Below, one piece after another: positions 40,556-50,697 of a stretch of DNA of 64,000 nucleotides (positions within the stretch are counted from its first letter, which is position 1; the number at the start of each line of letters is the position of its first letter). The DNA lies in the IMG/VR virus record IMGVR_UViG_3300025009_000098, positions 1 to 64,000 of that record. The stretch is one strand, 5' to 3'. Origin of the DNA: a virus. The notes under the pieces were generated by a model. The model made no database searches, had not been told where the DNA came from, and was given only the letters and a program-made list of their open reading frames with translations. Both the position numbers and the translations under genes were made by a program.

Positions 40556-41647
40556 ATGGCATATTTGACACCGGAAGAGAGAATAGCAGCTGCCGTCGAA
40601 AGTGGCTGGCGCGGATTGGCCAACCGTTTCGGTACCGCCCGGGCCGGCACGCCGCAGGAAAAGTTCAACGCTCCCCCCGAACCTCCGCCGGCCGTTGCTC
40701 CGGCAGTCGCCCCCGCCGAGCGGGCGAAGGTGAAGGCCAACAGCTTTACTACCACCCTCCCCAATCAGGACCTTACGGCGAATCACAGAGGGTTACGCGC
40801 AGCCCCCGCCGCTCCTGTCCGTTCCGTACCGACCAGCAATTTCATCATGGATAAGTCAACAGGCAACACTGTGTCGATGAATCCAGACGGAAGTATGCGC
40901 TGGTCCGACGTTGCCGGCGAGACGATCGCCCGGCCGCAGGCCCCAATGATCGAGGCTCGTCCCGCCACCTCTGGAATGGTCCGGCCCACCGCCCAGATCG
41001 ACCGCTACAATGCCGCCCAGGAAGTCCCCCGCGGTCAGTTCTTCGGCGTGCGGCCGCTGCCCGGCGCCGGCGGAGACAACCTCACAGACAAGAGTATCGG
41101 CGGGCTGGTAGTAGACGGCATCAGGCAGCGCAGGGCTCAGATCGCCGCCACCCAGGACCTCACCGCCAGGGGGCAGGACGCCGAGCTTGTCGCGGCCGGG
41201 ATGCGGGAGCGCACCGCCGGGGAGCAGAACAGGATCCTCGCCGAGCGGGCCACTTCAGAGATGGGCCTTGATCGGGCGCAGACTGCCGCCGCCGAGCAGG
41301 AGCTGGCCCAGGCCGACGAGGTCAGAGGGTTGATTGATCAATTTGACACTGAGACCGATAAGGGCATCCGCCAGCGCCTTAAGGAGCGGATCAACCTGTT
41401 GACCGGCCGGAAGGAGGAACAGATCGCGCCGCACTTCACGACTGAGGAACTGCAGGGACTCGAGGGCGGATCGCGGGGGGTGGTGATCGTCCCTGACCCG
41501 GCCGCACCCGGAGGCTTCCGCAAGATTGTACCGCAAGAGAGCGGAGGTTCGGCGCTGCCGCCGGTAGCCGACCGGGTCGAGGGTAAGGTCTACCCCTTGC
41601 CGCAGGGTAATTTCAGATGGGTCAAGGGTAAGTGGGAGGCCGAGTAA
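40556..41647 (+). CDS. Helical, proline-rich virion protein
   Basis: 363 residues. Pro/Ala-rich segment (NAPPEPPPAVAPAVAPAE) after a short helical start, then long helices (ELVAAGMRERTAGEQNRILAE, IRQRLKERINLLTGRKEEQI) and a C-terminal beta end (YPLPQGNFRWVKGKWE). AAGGAG precedes ATG 40556. Ahead of the giant protein; may be a co-ejected internal protein. Confidence 0.6.
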   Translation: MAYLTPEERIAAAVESGWRGLANRFGTARAGTPQEKFNAPPEPPPAVAPAVAPAERAKVKANSFTTTLPNQDLTANHRGLRAAPAAPVRSVPTSNFIMDKSTGNTVSMNPDGSMRWSDVAGETIARPQAPMIEARPATSGMVRPTAQIDRYNAAQEVPRGQFFGVRPLPGAGGDNLTDKSIGGLVVDGIRQRRAQIAATQDLTARGQDAELVAAGMRERTAGEQNRILAERATSEMGLDRAQTAAAEQELAQADEVRGLIDQFDTETDKGIRQRLKERINLLTGRKEEQIAPHFTTEELQGLEGGSRGVVIVPDPAAPGGFRKIVPQESGGSALPPVADRVEGKVYPLPQGNFRWVKGKWEAE

Positions 41648-44600
41648 TGGCTTACACCGATGAGGAACTTCTCGCCCTGCCGGTAGCCGGCAAGACATCG
41701 TTCACTGACGAAGAACTGCTCAATATGCCGTCTTCGGCAACTGTCCCACCGCCGGCCGGCATCCGCCGTTCCGCAACCGGAGAGATAGCCACCGGGTTAA
41801 AGCGCGGCGTCATTGGCGAATTGCCCAGGATGGTCGGGCAGGCAGCCAAGTGGGCAACGGAGCCAGCGTCGGGCATTTACAGGAAAGGGCAGCAATTAGT
41901 TACGGCCGCTGACGAACGTCTCGCCAGACCTGAGAACCAGCTTAATCCGGAAGGCCACAACGTCGTCACCAACGCCCTCGCCTCCGGCGCGGAGATGCTC
42001 GCCCCGTCGGTGGCTATCCCGGCAGCGACTGGACTCGCTCTGGCAGCGGCTCCGGAGGTAGCAGTCAGTGGCGCCGTAGGCTTAGGGATTGCCTCTCTGG
42101 CCGGCGCAGTGCCGATGGGCATGGCGCAGGCGCAGGATACTTTCGAGAATGTCAAGGTTGCAGGCGGAACGGATGAGTCGGCACGAGCCGCGGGCTGGAA
42201 GTCCGGAGCAATTGAGGCCGGCGGCGAGACCGTCGGCACATACCTCGGCGGAAAGCTGCTGGGCATAGGTGGCAAGGTACTCGCTGGGGAAGGAGTATTG
42301 AAGCCTTTCGCCAAGCAGTTAGGCAAGACCGCAGTCGGCGAGGTCGGCACCGAGATGGGCCAGAGCTACGGCGAGGCCGCAGTGGAGAAAGGCGCCGGAG
42401 TGAATGTCGATCCATGGCAGCAGGCTAAGGCCGCCATAGCCCCGACCCTCGGCATGACTGCCCTGCTGTCACCGTTCGGACTTGCCGGGCAATATCGCAA
42501 CTCCAGACGGGCTCGCGCTCAAGAAGTCCTCGACGATACTCCAAGCGAAGACCCGGTAACCGACCGGGTGAGTGGCGAGCTGCTGACCACCCTGCTGCCC
42601 GAGGGCATAGTCCTCAACGGCACCAAGAACAGCATGGCCAATGTCAGTTTCCCAACCGCCGACGGCCAGAGCGCGACGATCAATATCCCGATCGACGAGG
42701 TCAGTAAACTCCTCGCCGCCAACAAGCCGGACGAGATCGCTGCCGCCCTTGAGTGGGTCGAGCAGGAGCGGGCGGCGAAGATTTACAATAAGACGAAGAA
42801 CCTGCCGACGGAAGATTACTCCGGCGTCACCCTGCCCGGGACCATCGAAGACAAGACAATCAGGGGTCTGGCGCAGGGCGGGATGCGCAGCTTGACCACC
42901 GACGCGGCCAAGGCGCCGGCCGAGCAACTGCTGGCAGAGGCCGAGGAGGCCATGCAGCGCCGCAGGGCTGAGTTGTACAACCAGACCCGTAACCTGCCGG
43001 CAGAGGACTACTCGGGCGTGGAGGTGCCGCCGTCCCGGCAGCAGCCCTCCCCCGGTCTCGGGATGCGCTTCAGCCAGCCGCCGGTAAAGCCGGATGTCAG
43101 CAAGACCCCGGTCACCGGCTACGAGGCCGATCTGGTCAAGGTCGCCGACACCCTGGGCAACGAGCACTTCGTCCAGAAACGCGAACTTGCCGGCAAGGGC
43201 AAGGAGATCGCCCGCTATACCGAGGACGGCCGGAGAACGGTTACCACCATCCCACGTGCTTCGCTGGTGCAGTCACAGCCTGCTACTGTGAATTACACCC
43301 GTCTTCCCGACGACCCGGCCAAACCCGACACGGTGCAGTATAATGTTAGGGGAGAAGTCCGCACTTTCGCTCCGGCGGAGGGGATGAGCAAGGCGGAGGT
43401 CGAGGAGGCCCTCGCCGCCCGGAAAGGCCCCGGGTCGCAGGTTGCCTGGTTGCAGAAGAATACTGTTGAGGTGAAGGATGAAGATCAGCAAGCGGGGGCT
43501 ACGCAGGCTGAAGTTAAAACCGATCAAGCTGGACCTGTCGAACCTACAGCCGCTGCCTCTGGATCTGGCGTGCAACCGCCAGCCGCAGAAATCCATACTG
43601 CCACCGGAGATGGTAAAGCTGAAGTAGCCACCACTGCAGATGCGCCCCGGCCGAACAGAAAGTATAGCGACGAGGAAGCGGTAAAAGGGTTGCAGTACAA
43701 ACGGGAGGGGCATACTGGAGATATGCAGAACATCCTGGATATAACTGAAGAGACGGTCGAGGTAGCACAGGTAGCTGTCAAAGCAGGCGAGTCACTGCAG
43801 GATGCGTATGACAGGTATGTGTCATTCACAAGAGGGTACCCAGATGTCAGTATTGAGGGGTTCGCTGATATTTATGCTAATGTAGGCGGTGACATTGGAA
43901 CGCAAAAATCAGTATCTATCGGCAGGAGTATTACCGAGAACGCTGCAAAAGCTCCTGCCGTAGAGAAAAGCACCCCCTCGGCCTCTGCCAAGGCACCGGC
44001 AAGCCCACCGCAGGGGGTCACTTCTTCCGAGGAAGTCTACAATAACGGCGGCACTGGTGAATTGATGCTGCTGAGGAAAAGGTCTGATGGACTTGTAATG
44101 TTGCAAGATACCAAAGACAACGTCCTCGGCACGTTCCCCGATGCGAAGCAGGCAGCAACCACAGCGAAAGAGATGGGCTATAGTTGGCGGGATGAGACCG
44201 GCCAGTTGCCCAAACGCTCCGCTGTGGAGAAGCCTACCAAGGCCAAGGCAGCCAAGCCGAAGCCCGCAGCAGCCAAACCCCCCACCCTCCCCGGCGTTAA
44301 GTACGACGGCAAGAACCAGTTCACCATCACCGAGGGTAAAGCCAAAGGTGCGTCGTTCACTGTCAAGGACCTGAGCGAACAGGAAGTCAAGAAGGCCCAC
44401 GACAAAACGGTCAAGGGGTTCGTCAGGTCGAAGACTGCCCCCAAGGCCTCCGTTGTCGCCCGGGTCGCGGCCAGGAAACACGAGATGCTCGCCCCCACCG
44501 TGGCCGAGATCATCGCCGAGGACGGCACCAAGGAGTTCAAGCGGGTGCCTTCAGTCGAGGTCTACACCGCCCTCGCCGAGGCGCGCCGGCAGGCAGACCC

Positions 44601-47600
44601 AAAAGCCAAGATCGACGACCGACTGTTCTATGAGCTGGCGAGCATGAGTGAGAAGGACTACCAGGAGGTACTGCCCCTGGACTCGGTTGAGTCGGAGATG
44701 GTGGCTTTTCACGGCACACCGCACACTGTCGACAAGTTCTCGATGTCGAAGGTAGGCACCGGTGAGGGGGCGCAGGCTTACGGGCACGGTCTCTATTTCT
44801 CGTCGGCTAAGAGTGTCGCCGAATGGTATCGGGATAAACTGGCTGAGTGGCAACCGACCGTAGAGGACATGCGGGATTACTTCAAGCCAGGGAATATTGT
44901 TCCAGCTTACGGAGGGCAGGACAGGGTTGTAAAGTTTTACGAGGCAAGTGATGGTAGTTGGACCGGCATGGGCGAGTGGGCCGTTGAGGTCCGCGCTGTT
45001 GATGAGAACGGTAATGACATACGAGGTGAACGGAACAGGATACACGGCACAACGCCAAAGAAGAATAACTTTGAACGAATTACAGGGAGAAAAGCAAGCG
45101 CTGGCAAACTCTACCAAGTAGACCTCGCCCCCGCCGAAGATGAGTATCTTCTCTGGGATCGTCCGCTGAGCGAGCAGTCGGAGAAGGTGAAGGCTGCGCT
45201 GAAACCTGTACTGAAAAATCTACAGGACCAGTATGACTATGCCGCGAGTCTGGTCAGGGGTGGAAAATCTCAAAATGCGTTAGAATTAACCGGCAGAGAT
45301 TTGTATGAGAGAGGTTTGTTACAGGGTGGAGTTGATTCAAATGAGTTCAAGGGGAAGCTTGACGACAAAGGAAAATCAGAATACCTCCACTCCCTCGGTA
45401 TCCGTGGAATCAAGTATCTCGACGGGACAAGCCGGGGGAAGGGTGAAGGGAACTTCAACTATGTCATCTTCAACGAGGATGACATCAGCATCCTCTCATC
45501 TGAAAAGAAAACCCTCGGCGGCGACCCGGATACCCAGGAGTCCCAAACTATCCAGGATGGGCTCGAAGGCAAGACCGCCCTCGAAGCCACCAAGTTCTTG
45601 GTCGACAACGCCCCGACCGCCTCCAACCGCATCATCGCCGAGAAGGTCAGGAATGTCTTGCAGAGGCTGACCGCTCAAGGCATCAAGTTCAACTTCAAGA
45701 TCGCCCATGTCGGCGATCAGGTGCCGGCGTCGTTGGCCAACGCCCGCGGGCTGTCCTCGACCAAGTTCAATGAGACCCCGATGACCGTCGATGTCTGGCT
45801 GAACGGCGCCGATGTCACAGGTAAGAGCGGCATGTCCTACGAGGTCGCCCTGCATGAGTTTATCCACGCTGCCACCCAGGCTGCCCTGCACCTAGGCAAC
45901 CGGCGCGCCGCAGCCGGCACCGCCACGGCCAAGGCAGTCGCTGACCTGTACTCCGTGACTAACGAGATCATCGCCCACTTCAACGCCCGCATCGAAGCCA
46001 ACAAGAACGACATGGGCAATCTCACCGCACTTGAGCGGGCGATCTACGAGAACCGCACCAACGCCCTGGCCAACCCACACGAGATCCTGGCCTGGACATT
46101 GTCGAACAAGGAGATGCAGGAGTACCTCGAGACCATCAAGTCCGGACCCGAGACTCTATGGTCCAAGTTCGTCGCGTCCATCCGCACCCTGCTCGGCCTG
46201 CCGGTCTCCTCGAACACCGCCCTCGCTAAAGTCCTCGCCGCCAGCGAGACGATCTTCGACGCGCCGGTGCTTGAGTTGCTGCAAGCAGCGAAAACAGGGA
46301 CCCCGGCGACGGTGGCTCAGACTACGGCGATGAGTGTTGAGGATGTGCAAAAAGCTGCTAAAGCAGTATGGTCGGATGAGCGTATAGACGCTGAGATTGG
46401 GTATGCAGCTTATGACGATGGCAGAACGAAGGCAGTAGTAGGGTTCGTAAACCCGAAAGAGTTTGTAGCCTCGACAGTAGATGAACAATTTAAAGCTCGA
46501 AAGATAACTAGAGAAGCTGGGAATCTTGATCTTGCGAAACTCCGCAGAGAGTCTCAGTCGATGTTTCTGTATGTTTCTGAGGATAGGAAGATTATTGATC
46601 ACGAGGGGCGACATCGCATGGCGGCACTGGCCGCTGCAGGCATTGAGCGCGTACCTGTTATTCTTGACTATCGCGCTGGGAAAATGCGGTTTGACAGCAA
46701 GTCGGTGAACCTCATGGGTCAAGTTTTCCCTATGGGGATGGGTAAAGATTTGATCGTCCATGATGTCACTCCACTTACTTTTGAGAACAAGCGCAAAATA
46801 GCCAAGATGATGTCTGGAGATGATGTAGCAGTGAGCTTCTACCAGTCCTCAGTCGAATCCCAGATGATCTCCAGTCTTAATACTGCGGTCAAGGACGCCA
46901 GAACGACCGCTGCCAACGCCCTCGCATCTCTTAACAACCCCAAGGACGCCCTGCACGACAAGTGGCTGCAGCACGCACCCAAGGTCCTCGCTGTCACCCC
47001 GCTCTCCCATCTCGCTCAGACCTACGGCAAGACCATCCACTGGATCAAGGACCTGGCCAAGCACACCAACGAGTTGGAGGCTACCACTACCCGGCTGATC
47101 GATGACTTCTTCGCCATTCACGAAGAAGCAACTAAGGCTGCCGAGTCTGAGACCGGCATCGACAAGTTCAACCGGGCCATGCTGGTCGCCACCTTCAACC
47201 AGATGAACCCGACCAAAGAACTCAGCAAACAGGACTGGGTCTCGGACAAGCTCCCCCCCGGCCAGCAGATCGTCGATGCCCAGAAGAAATGGGTCGATGC
47301 CGGGATGCAGAAAGCCACCGGGATGACATTCACTCAAGCCTACGCTGAGTCCAAAAAAGAGTACGAGGCCCTCGGCCCCAAGACGCAAAAGCAGATGGTC
47401 GAGATCGCCAAGTACCTCGGCAAGCTGCGAGACATGGACCGCGACGCCTCCCTGGCCTTTATCGAGAAGGTATCGAAAGAGGGCTCCGACTTGCGCAAGT
47501 CCCTAATGGAGCAGTTCAATAACTCCTTCAGTAGATTGAAAGGTATGTACTTCCCTCTCAGCCGCTACGGCACGTTCGTCCTGCAGTTCACCGGCACTGA

Positions 47601-49803
47601 CGGCCGGCCGGTCATCGAGCAGTTCGACTCGATCAGGGAACGCAAGGACGCCATGCTGACCGCCATCGCCAACGGCGTCGACGAGCAGACGATCGTGCTG
47701 AGGATGCAGGATGAGAACCCGGCCGGTGCCGTGGCCATCCCCTCTGAGCTGCTGACCAAGCTGCGCGAAGCCATTACGACGCAATATATGACCGATGTCG
47801 ACAAGAAGGACAAGGAGGCCGTCGCCGCGGTCAACAACCAGATCGAGGCTGCCCTTGCTGGCTTCAACCAGACCGTGCTGCGTTGGCTGCCGGATACCTC
47901 CGCGCTGAAGAACTCGATGACCCGCAAGAGCGTGCTCGGGGCCAACCCGGACATGCTGCGCAGCGTCAACGGCTATGTGCAGCGACATGCCGGCAGGATC
48001 GCCTGGAGCACGGTCGGCCGCCAGATCGAGGATGATATCGCCGGCTTTGCCAATGAGAATAAGGAAATGGCCAAGGTGGGGGATGTCGACCTGACCATGC
48101 GCGGTCACCTCCTCAACAACTCTCGAATGTGGCTGCAGGCGGTGCAGAAGGAGCGGGTCAGTGCCCTGACCTCACATATCGGCAAGCTGATGACCGGCTA
48201 CTTCATGACTTCGCCGTCGACTTTCCTGGTGCAGATGACTCAGTTGCCGACCCTGACCCTGCCGCACCTTGCCGCCAAGTATAAATCCTACGGCAAGGCG
48301 GCCTCGGCTATGTCGACGGCACTGGGACAAGCCTTCTCGAAGAAGTTCGCCAAGGAGGCGATGCGCGGCGACGTCAAGGTCAATGAGGTCTACGACGCCA
48401 TCCACCGCAAGGTCAGCCATAAGGACAGGACGGCCGGCAAGGCAGTCGGCACTGACTGGTTCACCCAGAGCGAGAAGCTGGCCATGGTCGGCCGGCTGAC
48501 CGACTACCAGAAGCAACTGCTCGCCCTGCGCGAAGCGGAGTCCAGGAACCTCCTCGACATCTCGGCGGTCCATGAGGCGATCGATGTCTCACAGGGCAAC
48601 CAGCAGGGGATGCTCGGTAAGGCGATGCGGCTGGCAATGCTGCCCATGCAGCACGGCGAGCTGGCCTCCCGTAAAGCTGCCATCCTCGCCTCGTTCAATC
48701 TCGCATCCACCAGCAAGAAGGACTTCTTCGAGGCGATGGACGAGACCGCCGATATCATCGACAAGACGATCTACAACTTCAGCAAGCGGGATAAGGGCTG
48801 GTTGATGCAGAAGGACCTGATGCGGATCCCCTTCACCTTCCAGACCTACCGGATCAAGACCGCGCTCAGGCTGGGACTGCTGTTCCGCGACTCGCTGCGC
48901 ACCTTCAAGAACGAAGGCCTTGAGAAGGGCCTCGCCGACGCATCTACCAAGGAGTTCATCGGCATCTTCATGACCACCGGCGCCCTGGCCGGTTCTCTCG
49001 GTGTCCCCTTCGCCGGCACCGCCATGGGGATCATCTCCCTACTGTTCAGCAGTGACGATGACGAGCCCAAGGACAAGAAGCTCGAGTACACCAACTTCCT
49101 CACCGAGACTTTCGGTCAGACGGTCGGCGACATCCTGGCCTACGGCCTGCCGACGGTCGCCGGCGTGAACCTGTCGAGACGTATCGGCATGGGCGACATC
49201 TACGGGGCCTCCTCACAGCCGCCGGAGCAACTGCACGGTGCAGGCTTGGCCGCCTGGTGGGCTGGTAACCTGATCGGCCCGTCGTACTCGATCGCCGAGT
49301 CCTGGGTGAAGGGCTACGACGAGATTATGAACAAGGGGAATTACATGAAGGGCCTTGAGACCGCCAGCCCAAAACCGATCAAGGATGTCTTCAAGGCGAT
49401 CAGGACGGCAACTGACGGGGTGAAGGACGGCGCCGGCAAGAAGCTGCTGGACGACAGCCAGATCGGGGCGGACGAGATATTGATGATCGCTCTGGGGTTC
49501 GCTCCCGACGAGATCACCCGAGCCCAGAACGCCGAGCGGAGCCTGCGAGGGATATCCGGACGGATTTCAACACGGCGGGGCAGGTTGATCAGGCAGGCGG
49601 CGGAGGGAGTCATCGACGGGGATGCTTCAGATGCACTGGCGGAGATCAGAGAGTTTAATGCCAAGATGCCGCGCTTCGCCATCGGCGGGCGGGATATCAA
49701 ACCGGCCGTGCGCAAGATCCTCAAGGGAGAACTCGGCACGACCGGGCGGCGACAGAGGGATGTGGCTACTCAGTTTGGGGTTCCTGTATATCTTGGGGAG
49801 TAA
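41647..49803 (+). CDS. Giant polyvalent protein with ADP-ribosyltransferase-like domain
   Basis: 2718 residues (ATG 41647, TAATG with the previous stop; an upstream in-frame start is rejected). It begins with duplicated TDEELL-x-LP motifs (residues 4-30), then a hydrophobic helical segment (about 122-163). At 1022-1282 lies an ART-PolyVal-like domain (FHGTPHTVDKFSMSKVGTG, AYGHGLYFSSAKSVAEWYRD, GIRGIKYLDG). Around 1403 an HEFIH zinc-peptidase signature occurs. Around 1651 a ParB-like DHEGRHRMAAL motif lies in an AT-richer block. Near the C-terminus a hydrophobic helix (about 2437-2468) precedes a mainly helical tail. Such polyvalent proteins are ejected with phage DNA and modify host targets. 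No RNA-polymerase motif of the N4 type was found. Confidence 0.85.
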   Translation: MAYTDEELLALPVAGKTSFTDEELLNMPSSATVPPPAGIRRSATGEIATGLKRGVIGELPRMVGQAAKWATEPASGIYRKGQQLVTAADERLARPENQLNPEGHNVVTNALASGAEMLAPSVAIPAATGLALAAAPEVAVSGAVGLGIASLAGAVPMGMAQAQDTFENVKVAGGTDESARAAGWKSGAIEAGGETVGTYLGGKLLGIGGKVLAGEGVLKPFAKQLGKTAVGEVGTEMGQSYGEAAVEKGAGVNVDPWQQAKAAIAPTLGMTALLSPFGLAGQYRNSRRARAQEVLDDTPSEDPVTDRVSGELLTTLLPEGIVLNGTKNSMANVSFPTADGQSATINIPIDEVSKLLAANKPDEIAAALEWVEQERAAKIYNKTKNLPTEDYSGVTLPGTIEDKTIRGLAQGGMRSLTTDAAKAPAEQLLAEAEEAMQRRRAELYNQTRNLPAEDYSGVEVPPSRQQPSPGLGMRFSQPPVKPDVSKTPVTGYEADLVKVADTLGNEHFVQKRELAGKGKEIARYTEDGRRTVTTIPRASLVQSQPATVNYTRLPDDPAKPDTVQYNVRGEVRTFAPAEGMSKAEVEEALAARKGPGSQVAWLQKNTVEVKDEDQQAGATQAEVKTDQAGPVEPTAAASGSGVQPPAAEIHTATGDGKAEVATTADAPRPNRKYSDEEAVKGLQYKREGHTGDMQNILDITEETVEVAQVAVKAGESLQDAYDRYVSFTRGYPDVSIEGFADIYANVGGDIGTQKSVSIGRSITENAAKAPAVEKSTPSASAKAPASPPQGVTSSEEVYNNGGTGELMLLRKRSDGLVMLQDTKDNVLGTFPDAKQAATTAKEMGYSWRDETGQLPKRSAVEKPTKAKAAKPKPAAAKPPTLPGVKYDGKNQFTITEGKAKGASFTVKDLSEQEVKKAHDKTVKGFVRSKTAPKASVVARVAARKHEMLAPTVAEIIAEDGTKEFKRVPSVEVYTALAEARRQADPKAKIDDRLFYELASMSEKDYQEVLPLDSVESEMVAFHGTPHTVDKFSMSKVGTGEGAQAYGHGLYFSSAKSVAEWYRDKLAEWQPTVEDMRDYFKPGNIVPAYGGQDRVVKFYEASDGSWTGMGEWAVEVRAVDENGNDIRGERNRIHGTTPKKNNFERITGRKASAGKLYQVDLAPAEDEYLLWDRPLSEQSEKVKAALKPVLKNLQDQYDYAASLVRGGKSQNALELTGRDLYERGLLQGGVDSNEFKGKLDDKGKSEYLHSLGIRGIKYLDGTSRGKGEGNFNYVIFNEDDISILSSEKKTLGGDPDTQESQTIQDGLEGKTALEATKFLVDNAPTASNRIIAEKVRNVLQRLTAQGIKFNFKIAHVGDQVPASLANARGLSSTKFNETPMTVDVWLNGADVTGKSGMSYEVALHEFIHAATQAALHLGNRRAAAGTATAKAVADLYSVTNEIIAHFNARIEANKNDMGNLTALERAIYENRTNALANPHEILAWTLSNKEMQEYLETIKSGPETLWSKFVASIRTLLGLPVSSNTALAKVLAASETIFDAPVLELLQAAKTGTPATVAQTTAMSVEDVQKAAKAVWSDERIDAEIGYAAYDDGRTKAVVGFVNPKEFVASTVDEQFKARKITREAGNLDLAKLRRESQSMFLYVSEDRKIIDHEGRHRMAALAAAGIERVPVILDYRAGKMRFDSKSVNLMGQVFPMGMGKDLIVHDVTPLTFENKRKIAKMMSGDDVAVSFYQSSVESQMISSLNTAVKDARTTAANALASLNNPKDALHDKWLQHAPKVLAVTPLSHLAQTYGKTIHWIKDLAKHTNELEATTTRLIDDFFAIHEEATKAAESETGIDKFNRAMLVATFNQMNPTKELSKQDWVSDKLPPGQQIVDAQKKWVDAGMQKATGMTFTQAYAESKKEYEALGPKTQKQMVEIAKYLGKLRDMDRDASLAFIEKVSKEGSDLRKSLMEQFNNSFSRLKGMYFPLSRYGTFVLQFTGTDGRPVIEQFDSIRERKDAMLTAIANGVDEQTIVLRMQDENPAGAVAIPSELLTKLREAITTQYMTDVDKKDKEAVAAVNNQIEAALAGFNQTVLRWLPDTSALKNSMTRKSVLGANPDMLRSVNGYVQRHAGRIAWSTVGRQIEDDIAGFANENKEMAKVGDVDLTMRGHLLNNSRMWLQAVQKERVSALTSHIGKLMTGYFMTSPSTFLVQMTQLPTLTLPHLAAKYKSYGKAASAMSTALGQAFSKKFAKEAMRGDVKVNEVYDAIHRKVSHKDRTAGKAVGTDWFTQSEKLAMVGRLTDYQKQLLALREAESRNLLDISAVHEAIDVSQGNQQGMLGKAMRLAMLPMQHGELASRKAAILASFNLASTSKKDFFEAMDETADIIDKTIYNFSKRDKGWLMQKDLMRIPFTFQTYRIKTALRLGLLFRDSLRTFKNEGLEKGLADASTKEFIGIFMTTGALAGSLGVPFAGTAMGIISLLFSSDDDEPKDKKLEYTNFLTETFGQTVGDILAYGLPTVAGVNLSRRIGMGDIYGASSQPPEQLHGAGLAAWWAGNLIGPSYSIAESWVKGYDEIMNKGNYMKGLETASPKPIKDVFKAIRTATDGVKDGAGKKLLDDSQIGADEILMIALGFAPDEITRAQNAERSLRGISGRISTRRGRLIRQAAEGVIDGDASDALAEIREFNAKMPRFAIGGRDIKPAVRKILKGELGTTGRRQRDVATQFGVPVYLGE

Positions 49804-50065
49804 TCTTTTCAAATCCGGCTTTGATTGCTTCGTTGATCTGCTTTCGCCCTGCGCCGTACATAAAGTGATTCTCGATTGCTTCTGAGATCGCTTTATGTAC
49901 GATATCGCAGACTTTATCTTCCCAAGGGTACGACGCTACCGACCTCTCAATTTCCGCATCTACCGCTGCACCGAGTTCGCTTCCTCTGATACCTAAGTGT
50001 GCGATGATTGACGATTTTATTCCTTCTATCTCAAATCTCAATGTTGGAACTGTCTTGAAGTCCAT
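49766..50065 (-). CDS. Hypothetical helical protein
   Basis: 99 residues. Start ATG 50065 with GGAGGAG upstream; a GTG at 50071 is possible. It is convergent with the giant gene and overlaps its 3' end by 38 nt. The middle is amphipathic (WEDKVCDIVHKAISEAIENH). No family recognised. Confidence 0.6.
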   Translation of the reverse strand: MDFKTVPTLRFEIEGIKSSIIAHLGIRGSELGAAVDAEIERSVASYPWEDKVCDIVHKAISEAIENHFMYGAGRKQINEAIKAGFEKITPQDIQEPQTE

Positions 50066-50067
50066 AA

Positions 50068-50421
50068 TCACTCCTCCAACAAAGGCGCAAGAGCAGAAAC
50101 GATAGCTTTGAACAGGTGGTCTTTCGCCTGCTGCTCCGGAGGCAGTTGCTTGTAGGGCACCATGCAGGGATGAGTTTTCTTCTCGGTGTCCTTCACCTCG
50201 CCGTACACCCAGCCCTCAGCCTTCTTCTGCTTGAGCCAGGAGTTGTGGTTGGCACTGGCCGGGGCCTTGGGGTTGTCCAAACAGAACTTCACGCCGGCAA
50301 TGGCACTGGCCCGCTGCCACTCTGGGGATGCCATCCACGACTGCTGGCTGTCGTCTCTCAAGGCATTACACAGTTCGCGGTTTGCTTCGTGGCATACTGA
50401 TGCGATCTCTTGGATTTTCAT
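50068..50421 (-). CDS. RyR-domain protein
   Basis: 117 residues. WMASPEWQRASAIAGVKF, NHNSWLKQKKAEGWVYGEV and HPCMVPYKQLPPEQQAKDHL match the RyR domain, a small fold named from ryanodine receptors and found in many phages and bacteria. Phage copies have no established role; nucleotide-derivative sensing has been suggested for RyR domains linked to anti-phage systems. Member of an accessory operon. Confidence 0.85.
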   Translation of the reverse strand: MKIQEIASVCHEANRELCNALRDDSQQSWMASPEWQRASAIAGVKFCLDNPKAPASANHNSWLKQKKAEGWVYGEVKDTEKKTHPCMVPYKQLPPEQQAKDHLFKAIVSALAPLLEE

Positions 50422-50433
50422 GGTGTTCTCCTT

Positions 50434-50697
50434 TTAAGGTTTGACTTCTTCGTTCTTCATAAGCTTGAGTTTTTCATTTACTGAGTTTATAACCCCAGTC
50501 AGTAGCGCGTAAGGATTTATATGGATCATTGACTCTCTAGTAATTACCTGCTGAACTGCATAGGTGTTTCGAGTCTTTCGGCAGTAGTGCCGAAAATCCA
50601 GCCGCAACGCGTTGAGGTCTACCTGGGCAGTTATTGTACACTGCGGCCTGATACCTGCATCAAGGGCTACTAAGAAATCATACGTCTGCTTTATCAC
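50434..50697 (-). CDS. Hypothetical small protein
   Basis: 87 residues from GTG 50697, just after the previous stop, with AAGGAGG upstream. Mixed alpha/beta, no motif. Its neighbours suggest an accessory role. Confidence 0.55.
   Translation of the reverse strand: MIKQTYDFLVALDAGIRPQCTITAQVDLNALRLDFRHYCRKTRNTYAVQQVITRESMIHINPYALLTGVINSVNEKLKLMKNEEVKP

Noticed and set aside
41647-49803. N4-type virion RNA polymerase in the giant protein
   Set aside because: I looked for T7-like polymerase motifs and found none; ART-, peptidase- and ParB-like motifs are present instead.
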